From an uncultured Eubacteriales bacterium (GTDB taxonomy: Bacteria > Bacillota > Clostridia > Oscillospirales > Oscillospiraceae): 64,000 nt of DNA. The DNA lies in NCBI GenBank assembly GCA_900545925.1, contig URAZ01000005.1:37751-101750 (forward strand), in the 5' to 3' direction. Below the pieces are notes generated by a model that saw only the letters and a list, made by a program, of their open reading frames with translations, did not search any database and was not told the origin of the DNA. The position numbers were made by a program, and so were the translations under genes. Positions 42,389 to 50,938 of the stretch are shown here, one piece after another. Numbering within the stretch: position 1 is the first letter of the stretch; each line of letters starts with the position of its first letter.

Positions 42389-44545
42389 TTATCTGCATAT
42401 TACATTCTCTCTGTGCGACAGGAAATACGGTTCGCCGCCGGAAAACCGAATCTGGTATGTGTCGATATGCGCCTCTCGAAGCCCGGTTTCATCACCGGAC
42501 AGGATCTGCGTACGGAATGTGTCCCATTCTGCATCATCGACTGTGTGTTCCGCCTCCAGAAACGTCAGCTGCATCGTATAAACAGTCTCTCCATCCAAAG
42601 TGTCGGCTTCCAGTGAGTCAAGACGGACGAGCGGCTTCTGTCCGGCACCGGCATTGCGCAGAGAATAACCGCCGTCTTTAAATTCCCAGACGTCCGGCAG
42701 ATCGTCAAAACTCAGCCGCCGGATGGGGAAATACTTCGAGATATTGGCATAGGCCCAGTCTGGCTCGATCAAGCCTTCCGCGTCCAGCGTTTCCTGATTT
42801 ACTGCGTATAACCATGTGAGATACGCCGAGGCGCTGTCCGGCAGGCCGTTATTCTCCGCAGTCTCGTCAAACTGGAAAACCGGCAGTTCGTCCAGCCGCC
42901 ATTGGACGGCAAAGTCGAACCACTGCGCAAAGACTGCGCGCTGCGCGTCTGTTTCCTCCCGGCGCACTAGCATGGTGTCCAGATCCAGCGTAAACGCTTC
43001 GCTCCCGCCGTTCGGCAGGCCGGAGATTGTCAGCCGTATAGTCTGCTCTGTCATGGAGACTGACCAGACCGTTTCATAGTTCCACAGTCCAAGCTGGGAA
43101 AGCATGCTGAACTGCCCGTCCAGATAGTCTGCGAAGCACTCGAAGGGGAGTTTCTGATAAACGCTGCTGAGCAGCGCATTATATGTGTATGTCCTGACGT
43201 TCTCCGGCGCGTTTTCGTCGGTACACGCTTGAAAGCAGCGGAACCGCGTGTCGCTCACAAGCCCTGTCTCTCCGTGATAGATCAGCTCGTCAAAGACTTC
43301 ATCCTGTGCGTCCGGCCGATAGATGGTCAGGCAGGCAACCGTATCGCTTAGCCGCTCGGCTGTCCAGCGCGACTCCGCGTTGAGCACGCCGCGCCCTTCC
43401 AGCTCGTCAAAATTGTCCAGCAGATAGGCGCAGAACGCGGCCTGTTCGCTGTCCGTGAGAACCGAAGCGCCTGCTTTCTCCAAGAGCACGTTCAACTGTT
43501 CATCCGCCGGTTCCGCATCTTCGACCCGGGCTGAAACGAGCACCTCCTGCGGTTCCGTCTCAGAGGCCGGCGTATCCTGTGCGACACTGCCCGTCATCGT
43601 GCACCCTGCGGCAAATGCGGCAATCAGCACGGCGGTAAGCAGCGCCGGGAGTGCAGGCTTCACCGGCTTTGCCAGTGCATGAATTCGTGCCCGAAGCTGC
43701 CCGCCCCGGCCGGACATGGTGGTTGCTGCCGACAGCAGGCGTGCATGTGTGTGGCAGGTCATACGCAAAAGCGTCCTGCCATACGCAGCGCGCTCCGCTT
43801 CGCCGAGACTTTGCACAGCGGCTGCATCGCAGGCCAGTTCTGCATCTGTGCGCGAAAGGGCGGCCGCCCACCACACAAACGGGTCAAACCAGTGCAGGGC
43901 CAGACACATGCAGCGCAAAGCCGACCAGATATGGTCGCCGTGCCGGAAGTGCGTCTGTTCATGCGCAAGGCAGTGCCTCCGCGCTGCCTCGTCAGCATCC
44001 GCCTCCGGCGTCAGATAGATCGCGGGTTGAAGCAGTCCAAACAGGCATGGCGAACCGGCAGCAGGGGAGACGAAAACAGCCGGGCAGCCGTGCTTTGCCG
44101 CAGAAAGCTGCTGCGCGCCTCGCCGCAGGCGGCAGCCGAATACAAGGTCGCAGCCCAGAAACCAGCAGAATACTGCTGCCGCACCGCAGAGCCAGACTGT
44201 ACGCAAAATCTTTTTCAGATCGACTGTGACAGAAGCCGAACCATCCGATTCCGGCGCGGCCTGCTCTGCGGGAGCCGACGGCTCTGCAGCCTGTTCTTTA
44301 GATTCTGCCTGCGAAGACGGCTGTGCGCTGCGCTGCGCCAGATATAAAACACGGTGCTCCGCCGCAGGAACGAAATTCTCTACGCTTACCGCGCTCTGTC
44401 CGACTGAAACCGGCACAAGCAGCCGGAGCAGCAGCAGTGCCCAAAGTCCATATTGCAGCCTCGGACTGATTCTTCCGCGCAGCGCAAACCGCAGCGCGAT
44501 GAGCACCGCCGCAAGCACGGCAGAGGACACGAACCATTCAGTCAC
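42389..44545 (-). CDS. BlaR1/M56-family membrane metalloprotease, antirepressor-like
   Basis: A 718-residue membrane protein. Four N-terminal/central helices surround the M56 zinc peptidase site HEQTH (in CLAHEQTHFRHGD) with a downstream Asp/Glu set (DAELACDAAAV). A fourth helix ends in a lipobox-like AAGC. BlaR1 relatives sense a signal outside and cut the repressor BlaI. Here the outer C-terminal part (about 350 residues, acidic) does not show the penicillin-binding SxxK/SDN/KTG set, so beta-lactams are not the expected signal. I prefer GTG 44545, giving an N-terminus VTEWFVSSAV like family members; ATG 44569 is possible. blaI overlaps upstream by 8 bases. Confidence 0.85.
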   Translation of the reverse strand: MTEWFVSSAVLAAVLIALRFALRGRISPRLQYGLWALLLLRLLVPVSVGQSAVSVENFVPAAEHRVLYLAQRSAQPSSQAESKEQAAEPSAPAEQAAPESDGSASVTVDLKKILRTVWLCGAAAVFCWFLGCDLVFGCRLRRGAQQLSAAKHGCPAVFVSPAAGSPCLFGLLQPAIYLTPEADADEAARRHCLAHEQTHFRHGDHIWSALRCMCLALHWFDPFVWWAAALSRTDAELACDAAAVQSLGEAERAAYGRTLLRMTCHTHARLLSAATTMSGRGGQLRARIHALAKPVKPALPALLTAVLIAAFAAGCTMTGSVAQDTPASETEPQEVLVSARVEDAEPADEQLNVLLEKAGASVLTDSEQAAFCAYLLDNFDELEGRGVLNAESRWTAERLSDTVACLTIYRPDAQDEVFDELIYHGETGLVSDTRFRCFQACTDENAPENVRTYTYNALLSSVYQKLPFECFADYLDGQFSMLSQLGLWNYETVWSVSMTEQTIRLTISGLPNGGSEAFTLDLDTMLVRREETDAQRAVFAQWFDFAVQWRLDELPVFQFDETAENNGLPDSASAYLTWLYAVNQETLDAEGLIEPDWAYANISKYFPIRRLSFDDLPDVWEFKDGGYSLRNAGAGQKPLVRLDSLEADTLDGETVYTMQLTFLEAEHTVDDAEWDTFRTQILSGDETGLREAHIDTYQIRFSGGEPYFLSHRENVICR

Positions 44546-44927
44546 GCCGTTTTTTCGCCTCCATTTCATTCAAAAGCGCGTACAATTCGTCAATCTCCTC
44601 CTGTGGGAGCGTCTCCTCCCGTGTCATGGCGCTGACGAGCATGCTCAGACTTCCGTGGTAGACCCGCCCCAGCAGGTCACGCGTCTGCCGAACAGCGGCA
44701 TGTTCGCGGGTGATATTGGGGAAAAAGGTACGGATGCTGCCGGAATCCTCATAGCGCACCGCGCCCTTTTCTGCTAGACGACGCAGAAGTGTCAGCGTCG
44801 TGCTGCGCGACCAGCCGGTCTTCTGTTCCAAAGCCGCAGTCAGTGCCCGTCCTGTGCTGCCGGGAGCAGCCCAAAGCTGCTCCATCACAGACCATTCCGC
44901 GTCCGTCAGACTCAGCTTTTTTTCCAT
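44538..44927 (-). CDS. BlaI/MecI-family transcriptional repressor
   Basis: A 129-residue winged-helix repressor (DAEWSVMEQLWAAPG at the N-terminus; WSRSTTLTLLRRLAEKGAV recognition region near residues 39-57). Family members bind as dimers to TACA-type dyads and are cleaved through the partner M56 protease, encoded by the overlapping downstream gene. AAAGGAGG precedes ATG 44927, and a matching operator lies on the promoter just upstream, so autoregulation is likely. Confidence 0.93.
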   Translation of the reverse strand: MEKKLSLTDAEWSVMEQLWAAPGSTGRALTAALEQKTGWSRSTTLTLLRRLAEKGAVRYEDSGSIRTFFPNITREHAAVRQTRDLLGRVYHGSLSMLVSAMTREETLPQEEIDELYALLNEMEAKKRRD

Positions 44928-44943
44928 GTGTAATTCCTCCTTT

Positions 44944-44990
44944 GGTTACGTTTGTAATCTTAGAATAGCACAGTTGTTTATACTTGTCAA
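44944..44990 (-). promoter_or_regulatory. Promoter and dyad operator of the BlaI/BlaR1-like operon
   Basis: Read on the minus strand: TTGACA (44990-44985), 17-bp spacer, TATTCT (44967-44962), then GATTAC-N4-GTAACC (44959-44944) spanning the expected transcription start. The dyad resembles BlaI/MecI operators, which contain TTACA/TGTAA-type arms. Confidence 0.75.
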
Positions 44991-45006
44991 CAACAAACTG
45001 CGCCAC

Positions 45007-45035
45007 TTGACAGACTGCGCAGCCGGTGGTATAAC
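45007..45035 (+). promoter_or_regulatory. Promoter of the GNAT acetyltransferase gene
   Basis: TTGACA (45007-45012), 17-bp spacer and TATAAC (45030-45035), pointing away from the BlaI promoter. Confidence 0.7.
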
Positions 45036-45080
45036 TACGCCGTCAAAAAGCCACTCAAACGGAAGAAAGTGCGTTTTTCT

Positions 45081-45572
45081 ATGGAGATTCAAGTCAGAGC
45101 ATATACGCGGGCCGATCTTCCGGATTTGATCCGAATCTGGAACGAGGTCGTGGAGGACGGTGCCGCTTTTCCACAGGAGGATTTGCTGGATGCTTCGTCC
45201 GGCGCAGACTTTTTCGCAGAGCAGACTTATACCGCCGTCGCGGAGGAGCGGCAGACAGGCCGCATCTGCGGCTTATATATTCTGCACCCCAATAACGTTG
45301 GCCGCTGCGGACATATCTGCAACGCCAGCTACGCGGTCGAGCGCACAGCGCGCGGCCTGCATATCGGAGAAAAGCTGGTTTCCGACTGTCTCAAACAGGG
45401 CCGGGCGCACGGCTTCCGCATCCTGCAATTCAACGCTGTCGTCGCCAGCAACACGCATGCGCGGCACCTGTATGAGCGCCTTGGTTTTCATCCTCTCGGC
45501 GTCATCCCCGGCGGCTTCCGCATGAAAGACGGACATTACGAGGATATCTGCCCGTATTATCACGTGCTGTAA
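45081..45572 (+). CDS. GNAT-family N-acetyltransferase
   Basis: A 163-residue acetyl-CoA-dependent acetyltransferase. The N-terminus IQVRAYTRADLPDLIRIWNE, the acetyl-CoA loop region VERTARGLHIGEKLV near residue 95, and the NTHARHLYERLGF helix near 135-147 are typical of GNAT enzymes. The acceptor substrate is unknown. ATG 45081 has GGAAGAAAG upstream; a GTG at 45069 would add four residues. It is a single-gene unit closed by the hairpin at 45573-45616. Confidence 0.88.
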   Translation: MEIQVRAYTRADLPDLIRIWNEVVEDGAAFPQEDLLDASSGADFFAEQTYTAVAEERQTGRICGLYILHPNNVGRCGHICNASYAVERTARGLHIGEKLVSDCLKQGRAHGFRILQFNAVVASNTHARHLYERLGFHPLGVIPGGFRMKDGHYEDICPYYHVL

Positions 45573-45616
45573 ACGCACAGCCTGCGCCGCAAATGCTGCG
45601 GCGCAGGCTGTGCGTT
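45573..45616. terminator. Terminator shared by the GNAT and deacetylase genes
   Basis: ACGCACAGCCTGCGCCGC (45573-45590) and GCGGCGCAGGCTGTGCGT (45598-45615) form an 18-bp perfect stem with a 7-base loop between two convergent genes; the flanking T runs are short. Confidence 0.85.
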
Positions 45617-45621
45617 TGTCT

Positions 45622-46737
45622 TCAGGACGCTTTTCCGGACGGGGCGAGGAACCACAGATAATCCGGCAGCGTGATGCGGCGTGAGACGAAGCTGCGCGGC
45701 ACCTGATACGGGTCCATGCCGGTCTGATAGGTCCAGCCGTCCATGCGCAGGGCAAATGTGTAATAATCCTTCGCCACGTCCATCGTCAGGTGACTGTATT
45801 TGCCCTCCGGGTAGCACAGCACGTACGGGATCTGTCCCGTCGCGGCAGCCAGCGCGGCGTTGGCGCGCTCCATTTCCTGCCGGAGCGCAGGTTCGTCCAT
45901 GGCGCTGAGATTTCCGTGCGTGTAGGTATGGCTCTGGATGCTGACGAGGCCGGAGGCCGCCAGCTCGTACACCTGCTCCTGCGTCATCTTGTGCTGGCTG
46001 CCCATGGCATTGCCGATGACAAAGATGGTCGCCTTGGTCTGATACTTTTCCAGCAGCGGATAGAGCACCGTGTAATTGTCGTCATATCCGTCGTCGAAGG
46101 TCAGAATGACCGGCTTTTCATAGTCTTCGATGTGCGCAAGGTCTGAGAACCAGATCGGCTCATATCCGTTTTCCTGCAAATATTGCAGCTGCTCCTCCAT
46201 CCCGGCCTCGCTGACAAACAGATCGGAATATCCCCAGATCTCGTCCCCCACGGCGTGGTACATGAGGACCGGCACGTTCCAGCCCTCGGGGATCTGGCCG
46301 ACGGTCTGCCGCCGTGCCAGATAGCGAAGCCCGTCCGGGGCTTCGCCCCATTCCAGCCCGAGCCGCTGTGCGGCCTCTGCCAGCGGGACATAGTCTTGCG
46401 CCTGAAAGCGAATCGTTTCCACTCCCGCAAGCATCTGTGCATCAGTGTTTAAGGGCTTTGCCGCTTCCAGTATGTCAGCCAGCGCGGCCCATTCTGTTTC
46501 GTCCGCGCAATAAAGTTCCGTCAGCCGTCCCAGCAGCCAGACCGGTTCCGACAGCAAAAGCGCGGGTTCCGGCTCCTCTTCGATGATAGGCTCCACCGGC
46601 GGTTCAACCGGCGCGGGCGGCTCCTCCGGAGATTGCACCTGCGCGGCGGGAGGCTCCGGCAAAACCGTCTCCGGTGCGGTGCAGGCGCAGAGCAGCGCCA
46701 GCAGGCAAAAGCAGGAAAGCAGGCAGGAAATACGCAT
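45622..46737 (-). CDS. Lipoprotein polysaccharide deacetylase (NodB homology)
   Basis: A 371-residue exported lipoprotein (signal peptide ending LLCAC, C19), with a Pro/Glu-rich spacer (about 25-60), a copper-amine-oxidase-like small domain, and a carbohydrate esterase 4 domain: VLMYHAVGD near 160, the catalytic and metal Asp pair in TFDDGYDD, and the metal His pair in SHTYTHGNL. Relatives remove acetyl groups from peptidoglycan or other surface glycans. It is divergent from the Ktr genes. Confidence 0.92.
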   Translation of the reverse strand: MRISCLLSCFCLLALLCACTAPETVLPEPPAAQVQSPEEPPAPVEPPVEPIIEEEPEPALLLSEPVWLLGRLTELYCADETEWAALADILEAAKPLNTDAQMLAGVETIRFQAQDYVPLAEAAQRLGLEWGEAPDGLRYLARRQTVGQIPEGWNVPVLMYHAVGDEIWGYSDLFVSEAGMEEQLQYLQENGYEPIWFSDLAHIEDYEKPVILTFDDGYDDNYTVLYPLLEKYQTKATIFVIGNAMGSQHKMTQEQVYELAASGLVSIQSHTYTHGNLSAMDEPALRQEMERANAALAAATGQIPYVLCYPEGKYSHLTMDVAKDYYTFALRMDGWTYQTGMDPYQVPRSFVSRRITLPDYLWFLAPSGKAS

Positions 46738-46815
46738 TTGGGATCCCTCTTCGTTTCGTTTTTTGTCAGTTTACCATGATTTTTCAGGCAAAACAAGTCT
46801 GGGGAGCGGTTTTTC

Positions 46816-46844
46816 TTGACGGCGGTGCGCCATCTGATTATAAT
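46816..46844 (+). promoter_or_regulatory. Promoter of the ktrB-ktrA operon
   Basis: TTGACG (46816-46821), 17-bp spacer and perfect TATAAT (46839-46844), 35 bp before the ktrB start. Confidence 0.85.
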
Positions 46845-46878
46845 ATAGTGTATTCCAGAAAGGGGACGGCTTTCCGTT

Positions 46879-48249
46879 ATGCTTCTATCGTTTTTTCGAC
46901 GGCTTGAAAGACCGTTCCGTACCATGCGTCCGGGACGGCTGATCGTGTTGGTCTTTCTCTTCATTATTTTGCTTGGAGCGGGTCTTCTATGCCTCCCCGC
47001 CGCGTCGCGTTCCGGCGAGGCGACGCCGTTTTTGACAAGCTTATTCACCGCAACCTCCGCGACCTGCGTCACAGGCCTTATCCGTGTTGACACCGGAACC
47101 CATTGGGCCATGTTCGGTCAGGTTGTCATCCTCCTGCTCATCCAGGTCGGCGGTCTCGGATTTATGACCATCGCGTGCCTGTTTTTCTTTGCGCTTCGCC
47201 GGAAGATCGGTCTGCGGGAACGCATGGTTCTGGCGCAGGCGCTTGGCAGCGACAGCTATAGCGGCATTGTGAGTCTTGTGCGCAACATCCTGCGTGGCAC
47301 GGCTGCGGTCGAAGGTGCAGGCGCGCTTATCCTGTTTTTTCGTTTCCTGCCGGAGTTCGGCTTTGGAAAAGCTTTGTGGTACGGCGTATTTCATTCGATC
47401 TCCGCGTTCTGCAACGCAGGCTTTGATGTGCTTGCGGATACAGATGTTGGCGGGAGTCTTTGCCGCTATGCAACAGATCCAGTCGTGAATTTCACCATCA
47501 TGGCACTGATTATCATCGGCGGCCTCGGTTTTGCCGTCTGGGGTGATATCCGGCATAACCGCCGTTTCTCCCGCATGAGCGTCTACACGAGACTGGTCAT
47601 CATCATCACAACAGTTCTGATCTTTGGCGGCGCCGGCATTTTCGCTGCGCTTGAATGGAACAATCCTGGCACGCTCGGCGGCCTGACACCGCCGCAGAAG
47701 CTGATGGCTGCGCTGTTCCAATCGGTTACGCTGCGCACGGCAGGCTTTGCGACCTTTGACCAGAATGCGCTGTCCGACGTTTCAAAGGCTGTTGCGGATT
47801 TTTTGATGCTGATCGGCGGATCATCCGGTTCGACAGCGGGCGGCGTCAAGACCGTGACGGTCGGCGTGATTCTGTTTGCCGCATGGTCAACCGCGCGGGG
47901 ACGGACAAGCGTGCAGATCATGAAGCGCCGGATTCCGCAGCAGGCGGTTGCAAACGCATCCGCGCTGTTTATTCTGGTTCTGCTGCTGTCCGGGCTCGGC
48001 GCAGCGTTTTTGAGCATAGCAGATCATGTGAGTCTGGAAAACGCACTGTATGAGACGATTTCCGCACTGTGCACTGTCGGTCTGACGACCGGCATTACAA
48101 GTTCACTGTGCGTTGCGTCGCAGCTTGTTCTGATCCTGTTCATGTTTTTTGGGCGGCTCGGGATCATGACCATCAGCGTCGGATTTATGGCGGCTGACCG
48201 CGCAGAAGAGCGCGTCAGCTATGCCGAAACAAAAATCATGATCGGCTGA
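46879..48249 (+). CDS. ktrB: TrkH/KtrB-family potassium uptake membrane subunit
   Basis: A 456-residue potassium channel-like symporter subunit with repeated membrane-pore-membrane units. Pore-loop glycines are seen in SATCVTGL (near residue 61), ISAFCNAGFD, TLRTAGFATFD and STVGLTTGI-like (ALCTVGLTTG) segments. It works with the cytosolic RCK subunit encoded 17 bp downstream. The ATG 46879 has AAAGGGG somewhat far upstream (13 bases); an internal ATG at 46924 is less likely because it would clip the first helix. Confidence 0.95.
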   Translation: MLLSFFRRLERPFRTMRPGRLIVLVFLFIILLGAGLLCLPAASRSGEATPFLTSLFTATSATCVTGLIRVDTGTHWAMFGQVVILLLIQVGGLGFMTIACLFFFALRRKIGLRERMVLAQALGSDSYSGIVSLVRNILRGTAAVEGAGALILFFRFLPEFGFGKALWYGVFHSISAFCNAGFDVLADTDVGGSLCRYATDPVVNFTIMALIIIGGLGFAVWGDIRHNRRFSRMSVYTRLVIIITTVLIFGGAGIFAALEWNNPGTLGGLTPPQKLMAALFQSVTLRTAGFATFDQNALSDVSKAVADFLMLIGGSSGSTAGGVKTVTVGVILFAAWSTARGRTSVQIMKRRIPQQAVANASALFILVLLLSGLGAAFLSIADHVSLENALYETISALCTVGLTTGITSSLCVASQLVLILFMFFGRLGIMTISVGFMAADRAEERVSYAETKIMIG

Positions 48250-48266
48250 GCAGGGGGAGTAATATC

Positions 48267-48914
48267 ATGAAAAAAACATATATTGTAATTGGACTTGGAC
48301 GCTTTGGAAGCGCGGTCGCGCAGCGGCTGTATGAACTCGGCAGCGAGGTGCTGGCCATTGATCTGCGCCCGGAACTCGTACAGAAGATGGAAAGCAGAGT
48401 CACCTGCGCTGCTGTGTGCGATGCGCGGGATGAAGACGCCCTGCGCACGCTCGGCGTCCGGAATTACGACTGCGCCATTGTCGCCATCGGCGGCGACTTG
48501 GCTACCAGCGTTGTTGCGACGCTGAATCTCAAGGAATTAGGCGTGCAGAGAGTTGTGTGTAAAGCCACCGACGAGACGCAGCGCCGCGCGCTGGAAAAGA
48601 TCGGCGCGGATCATGTCGTCGTGCCGGAACGTGAGTCCGGCATCAAGTTGGCGCAGTCCTTGACTTCGTCCAGTATTCTGGATTTTATCGAACTTTCGCC
48701 GGACTGCGGCATCGCCGAACTGCAAACGCCGTCCGAATGGTGCGGCAAGAGCATCCGGGAGTTGGATATCCGTGCCAAATACGGCGTCAATGTTATCGCT
48801 GTGCGGGAAAACGGTAAGGTGCATGTCACAGTGGACGCTAACCGTCCGCTGAACGAGCACATTACGCTCGTATTGCTCGGGGAGAATGACCGGCTTGCAA
48901 AGGTGAAGCCGTGA
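48267..48914 (+). CDS. ktrA: KtrA/TrkA-family potassium uptake regulatory subunit
   Basis: A 215-residue peripheral subunit that gates KtrB. The N-terminal RCK Rossmann domain has GLGRFGSAVAQRL near residues 8-20 and conserved Asp for nucleotide binding; the C-terminal RCK_C domain follows from about residue 135 (in studied relatives it binds c-di-AMP). GGGGGAG precedes the ATG. The next gene starts inside its stop codon. Confidence 0.95.
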   Translation: MKKTYIVIGLGRFGSAVAQRLYELGSEVLAIDLRPELVQKMESRVTCAAVCDARDEDALRTLGVRNYDCAIVAIGGDLATSVVATLNLKELGVQRVVCKATDETQRRALEKIGADHVVVPERESGIKLAQSLTSSSILDFIELSPDCGIAELQTPSEWCGKSIRELDIRAKYGVNVIAVRENGKVHVTVDANRPLNEHITLVLLGENDRLAKVKP

Positions 48915-49663
48915 TGGAGCAGCGGATTACAAGCCGTCGGAATCCGCTTCTGACGCACACAAAAAAGCTGCTTACCTCGCGCGCCTACCGCGAAAAGTGC
49001 GGTGAGTTTGCCGCCGACGGTGTGAAGCTGCTGGCAGAAGCTGCCCGCTGGTATCCGGGATTGCATACGGTGATTGCGGAAGAAGCTGTAGAACTATGCA
49101 AATTACCGGACACCGTCCGCGTCATCCGTGTGCCAAAAGACGTTATGCAGTCTGTCTCCCTGATGGACGCGCCGCAGGGAGCAATCTTTCTCTGCCGCCT
49201 GCCGGAGCGGAAGTCCGGCGCGCTCACGTCGGGAACGCTTTTGCTGGACGGCATTCAGGACCCCGGCAATCTCGGTACGATCCTCCGCACGGCGGACGCA
49301 CTGGAGATTCCAGTTGTTTTGCTCGATGGCTGCGCCGACGCATATAACCCCAAAACGGTTCGTGCCTCCATGGGCGCGGTGTTTCGGACCCAGCCTGTCA
49401 GCATGACAAGGACGCAGGCCATCGCTGGCTGCCGGGAGCAGGGCATTCCGCTGCTGGCAACTGCCATGTCAGCTGATGCTGTCGATCTGCGGCAGGCTGA
49501 TCTGCGTGCTGCAGCGGTCGTGATCGGCAGCGAGGGGCAGGGAATTTGTCCAGAACTATTCGCGGCTGCGGAGCAGAAAATCATCATTCCCATGTCGCCT
49601 CGCTGCGAGTCGCTGAACGCGGCAGTCGCTGCGACGATCGTTTTGTGGCAGATGAAGCGCTGA
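48914..49663 (+). CDS. TrmH/SpoU-family rRNA methyltransferase
   Basis: A 249-residue 2'-O-methyltransferase with a trefoil-knot SPOUT domain. Motif 1 is GIQDPGNLGTILRTADA near residue 113, motif 2 IGSEGQG near 200, and motif 3 SPRCESLNAAVAATI near the C-terminus; an N-terminal L30e-like RNA-binding domain precedes. The exact rRNA nucleotide cannot be read. ATG 48914 overlaps the ktrA stop (TGATG), with AAAGGTG upstream; GTG 48911 is an alternative. Confidence 0.93.
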   Translation: MEQRITSRRNPLLTHTKKLLTSRAYREKCGEFAADGVKLLAEAARWYPGLHTVIAEEAVELCKLPDTVRVIRVPKDVMQSVSLMDAPQGAIFLCRLPERKSGALTSGTLLLDGIQDPGNLGTILRTADALEIPVVLLDGCADAYNPKTVRASMGAVFRTQPVSMTRTQAIAGCREQGIPLLATAMSADAVDLRQADLRAAAVVIGSEGQGICPELFAAAEQKIIIPMSPRCESLNAAVAATIVLWQMKR

Positions 49664-49710
49664 AGCCATATATAATATATCAAAAATCCGAGAAAGACAG
49701 AGGGATTTTT

Positions 49711-50925
49711 ATGCTGGAATACTGGTTGTGGCTGACTGGACGCAGGGGTGTCGGTCTGCGTGGGCTGCGTGCGCTGCTTGAGCAGTTCGGAACGCCCGAG
49801 GCGGTCTACTGCGCTGCGGCGGGCGAATATCCGCAGGAACTTCGTCCAGAGGGGCGCGCTGCACTTGCTGACAAGGAACTTGCGCCTGCACGTCAGATTC
49901 TGCAGCAGTGCTACCGCAAGAACATCCATGTTCTGACGTTTCAGGATGCTGTCTATCCGAACCGGCTTAAAAATCTTGACGATGCGCCGTTGGTATTGTA
50001 TTATCAAGGCGTTTTCCCGGACTTTGACGCGGAACCCGTCATCGCTATGGTCGGCACGCGCAAAGCCTCCGCTTATGGATTGCTTCAGGCAAAGCGCCTG
50101 GGCTATGAACTTGGCCGCTACGGCGCAATCGTTGTTTCCGGCGGTGCAGCCGGAATTGACACCATGGCGCTGCGCGGGGCCGTATCCTCCGGGACGCCGC
50201 CTGTGGCGGTGTTTGCCTGCGGTGTGGATGTTGATTACCCGGCAAGTAACCGAAGCCTGTTTGAAGACCTGCGCACCCACGGCTGCGTCATCAGCGAACT
50301 TCCGCCAGGAACACCTCCTCTGCCGGAGCATTTTCCGCCTCGTAACCGACTTCTGAGCGGCCTTTCGCTTGGTTCTGTTGTCGTGGAGGCACCCAAAAAG
50401 AGCGGCGCGCTCATTACCGCCCGCCATGCGCTCGAACAGGGGCGGGATGTGTTCACGCTGCCTGGGAATCTCGGAAATCCGACCTGCGAAGGGAACATCC
50501 AGCTGCTCAAAGAGGGTGCGATCCTGATTGCTGAGGGCTGGGATGTCTTGCAGGAATATACCTACCTCTATCCGGAACTACCGCTGCGCCAGAAGCCGAT
50601 TGGGCCCATGACGCTCAGCCAACAGGAAACGAAAGACAACCTTGTTGTGGCGGAAACTCCGTCCAATCCGGAAAAAACTGACACAAAAGCCGTTGACAAG
50701 CTGGAAAACAGGGCTTATATTGACGTACAGGAAATTTTGCCGCGCGTATCTGCCGACGAAGCAGAGGTTCTCCGGCAGCTGGAGTCCGGAAAACAACCGG
50801 TTGACCGGATGATCGACGAAACGCAGCTGCCCGCCGGGCGTGTGCTCTCCGCGCTGACGCTGCTGGAGGTCAAGGGCTTTGTCAAGCGGCTGCCGGCCCG
50901 ATATTATGAGTTGGCGAAAAAATAA
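49711..50925 (+). CDS. dprA: DNA processing protein DprA
   Basis: A 404-residue recombination mediator that loads RecA on incoming single-stranded DNA in competent bacteria. A short HhH-like N-terminus (GLRGLRALLEQFGTPE) precedes the Rossmann domain with VGTRKASAYG, VSGGAAGIDTMA, FACGVDVDYPASNR, PRNRLLSGLS and SGALITARHALEQGR, and a C-terminal winged helix follows. ATG 49711 follows AGAGGG; the frame upstream overlaps the methyltransferase gene. It precedes topA by 13 bp, the order common in Firmicutes. Confidence 0.97.
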   Translation: MLEYWLWLTGRRGVGLRGLRALLEQFGTPEAVYCAAAGEYPQELRPEGRAALADKELAPARQILQQCYRKNIHVLTFQDAVYPNRLKNLDDAPLVLYYQGVFPDFDAEPVIAMVGTRKASAYGLLQAKRLGYELGRYGAIVVSGGAAGIDTMALRGAVSSGTPPVAVFACGVDVDYPASNRSLFEDLRTHGCVISELPPGTPPLPEHFPPRNRLLSGLSLGSVVVEAPKKSGALITARHALEQGRDVFTLPGNLGNPTCEGNIQLLKEGAILIAEGWDVLQEYTYLYPELPLRQKPIGPMTLSQQETKDNLVVAETPSNPEKTDTKAVDKLENRAYIDVQEILPRVSADEAEVLRQLESGKQPVDRMIDETQLPAGRVLSALTLLEVKGFVKRLPARYYELAKK

Positions 50926-50938
50926 CATGGAGGCGTCT

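Noticed and set aside
40902..42398. A 498-codon frame antisense to the NSS symporter
   Set aside because: Asp/Glu/His-rich shadow translation; the symporter on the plus strand has clear family motifs.
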